Part shown: piece by piece, positions 8,261 through 15,381 of the stretch
Layout of the letters: each line of letters starts with the position of its first letter
Position numbering within the stretch: position 1 is the stretch's first letter
Source of the DNA: Mucidula mucida
Taxonomy: Eukaryota; Basidiomycota; Agaricomycetes; Agaricales; Physalacriaceae
NCBI GenBank assembly: GCA_015501055.1
Contig: JADNYV010000799.1
Coordinates: 1 to 15,381 of the forward strand
Direction: 5' to 3'
DNA: 15,381 nt
Translations under genes and position numbers: made by a program
The notes under the pieces: model-generated
Databases searched by the model: none
Seen by the model: only the letters and a program-made list of their open reading frames with translations
What the model was told of the DNA's origin: nothing

Positions 8261-9162
8261 CTACTGATAGTTCTCAATACATCTCCTTGCCCTTCTTATA
8301 CCCCGAATCAATCCCATTCTGTAGAACCCACAAATGCGCGAGGTTAGCCATGAGGCGATAACCCGCCTTGCATTCTCCGCCGCCAATGTAAGAAGCGGCA
8401 TACGATATTTAAGTGCGAGGGATTCTACTCTCTCCATGGCTTCCGTCAGACGCTTGGGGTCATCTCCCAGGTCCAATCCCAGATCCATAGGGCCAAAGAC
8501 TAGTCGGCCGTCAATATCCCGATAATGGCAAGTTCAACTTGTCGCACTGATAGCATCGACACCCTCGATCTGCATCATCTCTTCTAGATTTTGAACACCC
8601 AGCCCGCTCTTGATCTGTGGTATGACTGCACAATGCTCGATCGCCACGTCTGCGGCTTGCTGTGCGCCAGGGATTACTATGAAAGAGATATCAGCAGCGA
8701 TCCTACCCAAGACGCGCTGAAGGCACGTACAAGCAAATGGCGGATATGAGCGATGCCCATGTGGAGGAAACCTCGCAGCCGCGATGGACGCGCGCGCTCG
8801 CTGTGTAGGATAACAACGCCGCCTGCGCCAGTATCCAATGCACACCCCACCCATTCGTGTGCACGCGAACGATAGGGATTATGCGTCCTCCCGAATGCAT
8901 CTTCAATGTGTGGATCTACGTCAAGGCTCGTTATACAATAACGTTCAGCGGAGGAGCTTGAACGTGCGCACCATGCTAGCCATGAGCGCAGGAGAGAAGG
9001 GAGTGTGCTCAGCATTGAGGAACCCTGAGTCGATGTTAGTCGCTGCGATAACCTTCTGAATGAACACCGATGCAGCAGCCGCAGAGGATCTGGTCATTGT
9101 TCATGGCGTCCTTTGCGCAAGTTGGGCGATTGGCACTGGTGGAGGGCGTTGTACTGGTCCAT
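8261..9162 (-). pseudogene. degenerate second copy of the HpcH/HpaI aldolase gene
   Basis: Translated in pieces on the minus strand, this matches the intact aldolase at 2875-3866 over its whole length: MDQYNALHQCQSPN at the start, VIAATNID, AEHTPFSPALMA, GRIIPIVRV, DTGAGGVVILH, HCAVIPQIKSGLGVQNLEE, GPMDLGLDLG, KAGYRLMANLAHLWVLQNGI at the end. At least three frame breaks interrupt it (about 9080-9050, 8870 and 8370), and the metal-binding Glu of PQIES is Lys (PQIKS). All three intron positions of the intact gene remain recognisable, for example 8971-8916 after AEHTP...SM, so this is a copied genomic gene and not a retrocopy. Divergence from the intact gene is substantial, so the duplication or decay is old. 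A TATA-like box persists at 9214-9222. It cannot make an active aldolase. Confidence 0.85.
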
Positions 9163-9496
9163 AGTGAAAGGGAAGATACAGGTACAGGTGCAAGCTTGAG
9201 ACAGGTAGTACATCTTTTTATATGTTTGTAAGCTCTGCTAGTTCAGGGATTACTTGCGTGATGTAGGCACATTCTTCGGCTGCAAATGCTTCACGTTTCG
9301 CCCTAGTTTAGTAAAGCTGGAGCTTTGTGGCGCCTCAACGCGAAGAGATCAGAAGGCAATATATTGAGCAGTAAAGCGCCCGGGAATGAAGGACAGTCAT
9401 CGAGTACGTGCGGCACGTTGATTGAAGGTAGATGGGAATGGACAAGATATCTTGATATCCCATGTTCCCTCACCAATTTGCGCCACAGTTCTAGTG
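9163..9496. other. upstream flank of the aldolase pseudogene
   Basis: About 330 bp between the start of the degenerate aldolase copy and the stop of the WD40 gene. It contains the TATA-like box at 9214-9222 and no recognisable coding sequence. Confidence 0.5.
9214..9222 (-). promoter_or_regulatory. TATA-like box upstream of the aldolase pseudogene
   Basis: The minus strand reads TATAAAAAG, about 52 nt upstream of the former start codon at 9162. Position and sequence fit a TATA box, so transcription may persist although the reading frame is broken. Confidence 0.45.
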
Positions 9497-11191
9497 CTAG
9501 AGTAAGTAAACATTGTGACCAAAGTCACAGCCTATTTTTAAACTTAAGTACAACATACTTGTCTGTATCAAACAGCAATCAATGAATAAAAAGGTCATGG
9601 GCTCTACCAATCCTCGCTTTCGCCCCAAGCCCGCCAAACATACAACTTCCCCTTCTTCCAGAACCACGAGAACTACCATCCTCTCATTGGTAGTCAACAC
9701 ACTACCCTCAATCGCAGGGTCCACTTCCCCTTCCTCATACCAATCCTTGCATGGCTCACGATACATGTGCAGATCCCGAAGAATCTCCAAGTTATCTAGG
9801 TGATGAGCCGACATTGTGTTGGACTTGACGTTGTCGCCAAATGAGACTGCCGGCTCTCCGTATATTATAATGAACTCGGGCATGCGCTGAGAAAAGTGTA
9901 TGTTGGTCACGACGGCGCAGCCTTTAATGCACCCACAAGGATGCTCATTCGCCCCGGAGGCGGTGACATAGAAAAAGTGGGTGACACCATGGGCATCGCC
10001 AGTAGCCAAGAGAGCGGGGCTTGTTGGCGACCAAGCCAAGGCCTGCAACGAGGTGTATCAGATGGATATTCCAGTTAGCCAAAGGCGAAATGGGAGATAC
10101 AGTGACTGCATGTTGATGAGTCCGCTCTGTCGAAACCATAGGGCACAATCGGTTTTAACACGACACAAATCAAGGTTCCAGCTGCTGTCCATACGGCAAC
10201 GTTGCCGCGAACATCCCCACTGGCAAAGAATTCCCCATTCGTGTTCCAAGCAATACGAGTAATATCACATTCGTGTACGCCTTTAGTTTTCATCTCCTTC
10301 TTCCCAAGCAAGCTGGTCGCCTTGCGGCCAGTAACATTGAAGTGTTGAAGGGCCCCAGAATCGTAACCAACGCTGAGATTGCCTGCGTGCCAGCACACGG
10401 CCGTGTAGCTGCCCTTCCTTGAACGTCTGCAGTTATGGCGGAAAAGCCGTTTGCCCGTGCGCGCATTGCGAACTGATAATAGCTCCGTCTCGTGAGAGAC
10501 GTAGACGACAGATTCAACTCGGTTTGGGCCAAAAAATCCGGTCGCCATCGCTGTAGCATCCGCATTGCCGATGAACTCGCAGTGGACGCCGTTAGGGCTG
10601 AAACGGTAGATCTTGCGGTCGATGGGATAGAACAGATGTCCTTGAGTCGTCCATACCAGAGGGACATTGTATAGCGGATTATACCTGTCGGAGACGTCAA
10701 AGTCGATCTGGTACGTCCCAAAGTCCATGTTTTCTTCAGCAGATGCGGGATCGAGGGCGCGTCGTGGTGGAGGAGAACGCGAGTGGTCCTTGTAGGCCCT
10801 CATACTGTGGTAAAGGTTGGTGAGGGATTTGAGTGCTATCTGTTCTGGAGTATCCTGGTGGGGGCGCGAACGTCCATTCAAGAGACGACCACTGGTGGAT
10901 GCATCCTGTCACATAGATGAATGAACCAACAATAGATATCCAAAATACGCGACGAACCTCTGGCAAAACTGCTGCGAGCAGGAGTTTCCTGAAAGCTTGG
11001 TCTTGTCGACGGCGCTTAGCCTCGTTGCCACCGATCTCGTATTCAACCGGGTGATTTCGTTTGGGACCCAAGACGAATGGTTGGACGGGCGGTCGGGGAG
11101 GATCAACTACCGGAGTTCCAACAAAGTTAGAAAGGAATTCGGGAGATAGAGGAGAAAGGCGGTCGGTCAGTCTATTATAAGAGCTGTTCAT
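9497..11191 (-). CDS. Cdc20/Cdh1 (Fizzy)-like WD40-repeat protein (about 515 aa)
   Basis: The proposed minus-strand exons are 11191-10958, 10905-10162, 10124-10101 and 10042-9497. Intron 1 (52 nt) and intron 3 (58 nt, with CTAAC) look sound. The break between exons 2 and 3 is either a very short intron (37 nt, GTGTTA to AG, or 40 nt from GTCGTG) or a frameshift; it was placed so that GNVAVWTAAG joins THQHAVT and then ALAWSP, the order seen in Cdc20 (VNVW, QHQGAVKA, xAWCP). The N-terminus (1-78) is Pro-rich with a basic KRRR patch. The propeller runs from about 140 on, with blades such as ITRIAWNTNGEFFASGDVRGNVAVW and ALAWSPTSPALLATGD. Cdc20/Cdh1 proteins load substrates onto the anaphase-promoting complex for ubiquitination. 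I see no good C-box (DRYIPxR; only NRLTDRL near residues 6-12) and no C-terminal Ile-Arg, so it may be a specialised, meiotic or non-functional paralogue. Confidence 0.72.
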
Positions 11192-12505
11192 CTTGAAGCC
11201 GGTGGTAATGGATGAACAATGGAAACACGGAATTGTTTGTTGGCAAAGTTAGGAAATGATCGCGTGACTCGATCATATTGTGGCGGCGATAAGCTTGGAC
11301 GTCAGTTGGGAAAGCTGGAAGACAATGTTAGTTCTTATGATATGTATATAGTGAAGCTCCTTACGAGTCCCGGAGCAGCCCCCGTTACGAGCAGCGAAGA
11401 ATATATGAGATGAATAGAATGAAGTGAGACACACCGTCAACGCGACCAATTATCTGGGGCCGGTTCATATCGAGAAGAAGGACGAAATGCGCCTCCGTTG
11501 GAGTCAAAATCCCTTGGCATGAAAGAGAAAGATATCATAGATGTTTTCAACAAGTCTTCGAGGGTTGACTGGTGGTACTCAGAAAGGTCAACGGTAAACG
11601 CCTAAAGGAATGTCCCCTTCAGGTGGTGAACTGGTATTTCCTGAACCTCGAACACGTCTCGGACGGCAGCTTTTCGAAAAAAAAGTTTGTGTCGCAAGGC
11701 ATTAACTAACTTTTCCGCGGTATGCTATGCCATGAGTGCAGTAACGACTGTTGAAAGTATTACCTCAGCCCATGGTACGTGACTTTTTCCTTACAACTAA
11801 TACGAGCAACTCGAAGAGCCGCGTTCTCTGCATTCAATCCTTTTTGACACTTCGCGGAGGAGGTGGACGCACGCGCCAATATCGCGCGCATCTCGAGCAT
11901 GCCATGCTTGCGCTATGTAGCTAGAGGTCCTGGATAATGCAACCCAAAGAGCTGAAGATTTGGCCGAAAAGGAGGTAGAAGGAGGAAGCCGGCGGCTATC
12001 GTTGCAGGCGGCTCGGAAAATGCCGCTTACTCTTGAGCTACGCGCTCATCCACCTCAACTGTTCGACATCGCGTACTGCAGCACATCGACAATTTCGGTA
12101 TGCTCAGCTAGTCGTTTTCGCTGTTTTATTGAATAGCGTAGTGTCATTCATCCCTTCCCATCTATAATCGGATCCCGGTCCTCTGCTGCCGGCGCAAATG
12201 CGGTGCAGAGCCGGTCGTCCTGTCCAGATCTTGATTCTCCCTAGGACGGGTCTGTCATTTCTTATGTAAATGATGACCATCTGACATGCCGATTCCGTTC
12301 CGGTCTTTCCAGCTTTCTTTCCTGCTCTCACGCTGAGCTTAAAGGAATCCAAGGGATAATCAAGTCACTATCACATTCATTCGATTTTGTCTCTCCGTGG
12401 CCTACGGTAACTGGACTTAAACTCTAGAAGCGTTTTCAGCGGTCAGTCTAGCTATGCGGCCGCCACATATGATGTCTACTTACGCGTCCCACAGTTTGTT
12501 GCCTA
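11192..12505. promoter_or_regulatory. 1.3 kb divergent intergenic region
   Basis: This region separates the starts of the minus-strand Cdc20-like gene (11191) and the plus-strand F-box gene (12506), so it should hold both promoters. The open frames in it (for example 11219-11413 on plus and 12104-12352 on minus) have no family resemblance. No repeat, tRNA or transposon end was recognised. Confidence 0.45.
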
Positions 12506-14197
12506 ATGTCTATAATCACCCTTCCGACATATGCCCTCCCCGAAACTGCCCAACATCTTCTGAATTCTAATGAACCCCCTACGGAACGTGACATCTTTTG
12601 TATCAAAGAGCAGATTGAATTGTTGGATGCATTCCTGTCGGAAATCGACAACAAAAAGGCTTTGGTCCCAGAGCCCAAGGACCACGTGTTGAGGTTGCAA
12701 ACGCGTCGCGCGGAATTTCTCCAGCGGAAAGAGCGCCTACAGGCTGTCTTGGCCCCCATTAGACGCGTACCGCTGGAGATTCTGCAGGAACTCTTTCTGT
12801 TCGCCACGGGATCATCGAGTTCATTGGATGGCGCCGCCGACAATGCTTTGCGCAAAATCCCCTGGATATTGAGCCAAGTCTGTCGTAGATGGCGTCGAGT
12901 ATCTCTCTCGTGCACAGAGCTATTCACCGCCGTCCTAAACGACCTTCCATGGCTTGCCTCCCGACGTGACCCTTATTCCGTCTTGTACACAGTTTTAGAT
13001 CGGATCGGAGGCAACCGTGGGCTACGGGCTCACATCGATATTCTCAATGAGACGGGCGCGGGCGCTGTCGATCTCAACGACGACGACGTGTCACAAGAAG
13101 AGATTGCGTTCATGTTCGCACTCCTTGGCACACTGATGGAGCGGTCTGCGCAATGGGAGAGCGCCACGTTTTGCATGCCGGAAGTCATGTTCATGGGTCT
13201 ATCCGCAGTACGCGGGCGCGTGCCGCGGCTGAAGGAAGTTCTTCTTCATTCGGACAATGACGAGGACTTCTCGTGGGGACGTTTGACAAAAATTTACGCT
13301 TTTGAGATTGCACCCAATCTCAGGAGCCTCTCCCTCCATAACATCCCCTTCACCAGTGTTGTTCTGAATCCACTACTCCTCGAATTCGTCTCTGATGAGA
13401 CTCCTCGGTTGACCGACGACGAGGTCACCAAGGCTCTACTCCCCGTTCTGCAAGCCTGTCCCAACTTGCGTACCCTCAAATTCGTTTCCAAAAAACTTAC
13501 AGTCGAAGACGTGGCGCTTCCTCCGAAACCAGCTCCACGTCTGGAGCACGCAGGGCTCACATCGTTGACAGTATCCGGTGCCAGCGTTCTATATAGTTTG
13601 ACCCTTCCCCATCTAACCGAACTCGATGTGGGCGTTCCACCAGGCGATTATGATCGAGAGGTGCTCCGAGGCGTGCTCCCGGGGATCATCGATCTCTTGA
13701 GCCATTCTCGCTGTTATCTGAGGCAGCTCACATTTCGCCATTGCCAAATTGCCATCCCTTGTCTCTTAAACATTTTCGAGTTGGCTCCTCAGCTCGAGAA
13801 ACTGACAGTCGACTTTGACAAATATGCGGCCCAGGCGACCGAGACGATCTTGGCGTTGACACGGGCTCTCGCGGAGGTGTCGGGAGAAACAACTCGGAGC
13901 CAGAAGGTGGCGCATACCTATTTACCAGTCTTGCAGGCGATCGAATTTACAACATTCGATGGCCAATGCGCTTTCATGAATACCTCCTTCGTGGATATGC
14001 TCTTGTCGCGCCATGAAGCCGGGCGACTGAAGAGTGTCAAACTGGCTATTCATGACGTGGAAGCCGCTTCGGTTGATCCTCTTGTTTCGGATCCTCACGA
14101 GGCGCGTTTGCAGAAGATGAAGGCAGGGGGGTTGCGCATGGACGCCGTTTGGACCGGCGATAGTAAAGGTGATTTTAGACACCAACTGCACTTTTGA
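12506..14197 (+). CDS. F-box protein, agaricomycete type, intronless (563 aa)
   Basis: The single exon starts at ATG 12506 and ends at TGA 14195-14197. The layout is that of the large F-box family of mushroom-forming fungi: a charged helical, probably coiled-coil segment (about 28-80), the F-box itself at about 82-148 (LAPIRRVPLEILQELFLF, then IPWILSQVCRRWRRVSLS and ELFTAV), and a long C-terminal part (about 200-520) of irregular leucine-rich, LRR-like strands (LRSLSLHNIP, CPNLRTLKFVS, APQLEKLTVDF). F-box proteins bind Skp1 in SCF ubiquitin ligases, and the C-terminal part selects the target; here the target is unknown. No signal peptide or membrane segment is seen. The gene stands alone, divergent from the Cdc20-like gene and convergent with the methyltransferase gene. 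The lack of introns contrasts with its neighbours and is common in this family. It appears intact. Confidence 0.88.
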   Translation: MSIITLPTYALPETAQHLLNSNEPPTERDIFCIKEQIELLDAFLSEIDNKKALVPEPKDHVLRLQTRRAEFLQRKERLQAVLAPIRRVPLEILQELFLFATGSSSSLDGAADNALRKIPWILSQVCRRWRRVSLSCTELFTAVLNDLPWLASRRDPYSVLYTVLDRIGGNRGLRAHIDILNETGAGAVDLNDDDVSQEEIAFMFALLGTLMERSAQWESATFCMPEVMFMGLSAVRGRVPRLKEVLLHSDNDEDFSWGRLTKIYAFEIAPNLRSLSLHNIPFTSVVLNPLLLEFVSDETPRLTDDEVTKALLPVLQACPNLRTLKFVSKKLTVEDVALPPKPAPRLEHAGLTSLTVSGASVLYSLTLPHLTELDVGVPPGDYDREVLRGVLPGIIDLLSHSRCYLRQLTFRHCQIAIPCLLNIFELAPQLEKLTVDFDKYAAQATETILALTRALAEVSGETTRSQKVAHTYLPVLQAIEFTTFDGQCAFMNTSFVDMLLSRHEAGRLKSVKLAIHDVEAASVDPLVSDPHEARLQKMKAGGLRMDAVWTGDSKGDFRHQLHF

Positions 14198-14492
14198 ATT
14201 CAGCGAGCATTGTACTTACGTCAGACCGAATTCTTGGCGGGCTACGGGTACGAGTATTCAACTTACATTCGAAACTTGAAATTAGATACCAACCCAAGAC
14301 AGTCTTTAGTATACTTTGGCGTGGCTTCTACAGGTCGTTTGGTAGCGATCGAACGTTTCTTTCCTTGTGATAGGTATATTGCCAAAACACTAGATGTACT
14401 ACATAAACTCGAACCCATAATGTACACTAGTAGTACATGCTTGACCGAAAACAACGTAGATTATACACAGAAGATCATGCTGACGCAAAGCC
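14198..14492. other. short intergenic stretch between convergent genes
   Basis: AT-rich sequence of just under 300 bp between two facing stop codons. It holds a small inverted repeat (ATGTAC/GTACAT at 14420-14438) and no recognisable gene. Confidence 0.5.
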
Positions 14493-15381
14493 CTAATTGG
14501 CCCCAAGGCTCTCGGAAAGGGCTTCCAATGCATTCTTCTGAACGACCCATACGTCCTTACAGAGGGCATCCAATGTTGGGGCATAAGCAATCAGCTCTGC
14601 GTCCGACGCGATGAAATCAAGATCATGGTTACCGAATGTTCGGTCATTCCTACTGAGCAACTCCATCCACAGTTTCTGGAACTGTGGGAGGAACAGAGTC
14701 TGCAGATAATAGTGTCGTGCGGCGCCGCCACCTACACCACGAGCGACAGCGTAGAACGTGGCCTTGGTGCGGTGCATTTTGTAGGGTTTGTACGCGATCA
14801 GCGAGGACGACAGCATATCAAGCATGAACAAAATGCGCGCGGTGTACGACGTCTCCGCGTTGGATAACTTCATAACGACCGTGCTGCCCTCCACTTTAGT
14901 CGTCGAAAGGGCGATGATGATCTGGGAAACAGCTAGGAGAGCGCCTACATCGACTTGGTTGCGCAGTTGATGAGCGTCGAGTAGAGTTAAATCGTATTCT
15001 CGAGACGTTAACTGGGGAGGAAGGGGAGGAAACGTGGTAAGAGGGTGTGTGTATGGGTAGAAAACTGGGTCCAGGCCAAGCTGAAACTGGACGACGTTCG
15101 AGAAGATCACGGTGTAGCGCTCCTGCAACACCGGGTCCATCAAGAAGGGATGTCCGCCTTCATCAGGAGGAAGAGATACGCCGAGCCCAGTAGATGTCTT
15201 GTTCTTCTTGAGGATGTAAGTGGAGAAACCTCCAGGACAACACCTGTAACACAATGAGCGAAGAAAGCGAATGGGCTATCTATAGAACGAACCCAAGGTC
15301 AAGGAAGCGAAACTGGCGCCCGACTTTAGGGAATGGGACGCAGTATTTGACATGGTCGTCGATCTGACCCATGATCTTGAC
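14493..15381 (-). CDS. FtsJ-like SAM-dependent methyltransferase, 5' end outside window
   Basis: Minus-strand exons are 15381-15293 (cut by the window edge) and 15243-14493; the intron of 49 nt (15292-15244, donor GTTCGT) splits a Gly codon. Joined, the start reads FRFLDLGCCPGGFSTYIL, the SAM-binding motif I of FtsJ/RrmJ-type methyltransferases. Downstream, REYDLTLLDAHQ supplies the motif with the expected catalytic Asp, VVMKLS supplies the expected Lys, and YKPYKMHRTKATFYAVARG is the last core strand. Such enzymes usually 2'-O-methylate RNA ribose, often in rRNA or mRNA caps. In the last motif the usual Glu is not obvious, so activity and substrate are uncertain. A ~90-residue C-terminal extension is acidic and helical, unlike bacterial RrmJ. 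Diverged FtsJ-like proteins of this form are, to my knowledge, common in agaricomycetes. The N-terminal part of the protein is not visible. Confidence 0.82.

Noticed and set aside
8261..9162. Second aldolase as a functional spliced gene
   Set aside because: Even with the introns of the intact copy removed, frame breaks remain in at least three places and a metal-binding residue is lost.
12448..12927. 159-codon minus-strand frame
   Set aside because: Shadow of the well-supported F-box gene on the opposite strand.
14420..14438. Inverted repeat ATGTAC/GTACAT with a 7-nt loop between convergent genes
   Set aside because: A six-base stem is too short to call a terminator or a binding site in a eukaryotic genome.
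14210..14614. 134-codon plus-strand frame
   Set aside because: It lacks an ATG at its listed start, and its 3' part is antisense to the methyltransferase C-terminus. The composition is unconvincing.

Overview
The window looks like nuclear DNA of a mushroom-forming basidiomycete (Agaricomycetes). The evidence is short spliceosomal introns (nearly all 46-58 nt, several with a CTAAC-like branch site), an F-box protein of the type expanded in these fungi, a diverged FtsJ-like methyltransferase of a kind common there, and nuclear genes for mitochondrial and chromosome functions. No phage, CRISPR, transposase, rRNA or tRNA gene was recognised. Exon coordinates were worked out by hand from reading frames, GT-AG borders and remembered family motifs, without alignments or transcripts.

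Layout, left to right. At 2-1489 (+) there is an unrecognised long reading frame, open to the left edge. About 1.4 kb with no recognisable gene follows. At 2875-3866 (+) lies an intact four-exon HpcH/HpaI-type aldolase gene (279 aa). Its last ~340 bp, with downstream flank, is repeated in tandem and decayed at about 4061-4370. At 4943-6023 (-) is a three-exon bHLH-zipper factor closely resembling Cbf1. At 6719-8002 (-) is a five-exon Oxa1-type mitochondrial insertase (359 aa). At 8261-9162 (-) is a degenerate second copy of the aldolase gene, in opposite orientation to the first. At 9497-11191 (-) is a WD40 protein resembling the Cdc20/Cdh1 (Fizzy) activators of the anaphase-promoting complex; part of its splicing is uncertain. 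A 1.3 kb divergent intergenic region leads to an intronless F-box gene at 12506-14197 (+). The right edge cuts an FtsJ-like methyltransferase gene (-).

The genes do not form an operon or an obvious pathway cluster. CBF1 and OXA1 are housekeeping genes bracketed by two converging copies of a catabolic aldolase gene, one functional-looking and one dead. The F-box, Cdc20-like and FtsJ-like genes belong to families that are often duplicated and diverged in these fungi. The most testable regulatory observation is a set of RTCACRTG/CACGTG sites in the promoter and unusually long first intron of CBF1, the gene whose family binds that sequence. I see no clear sign of a wholly new system.
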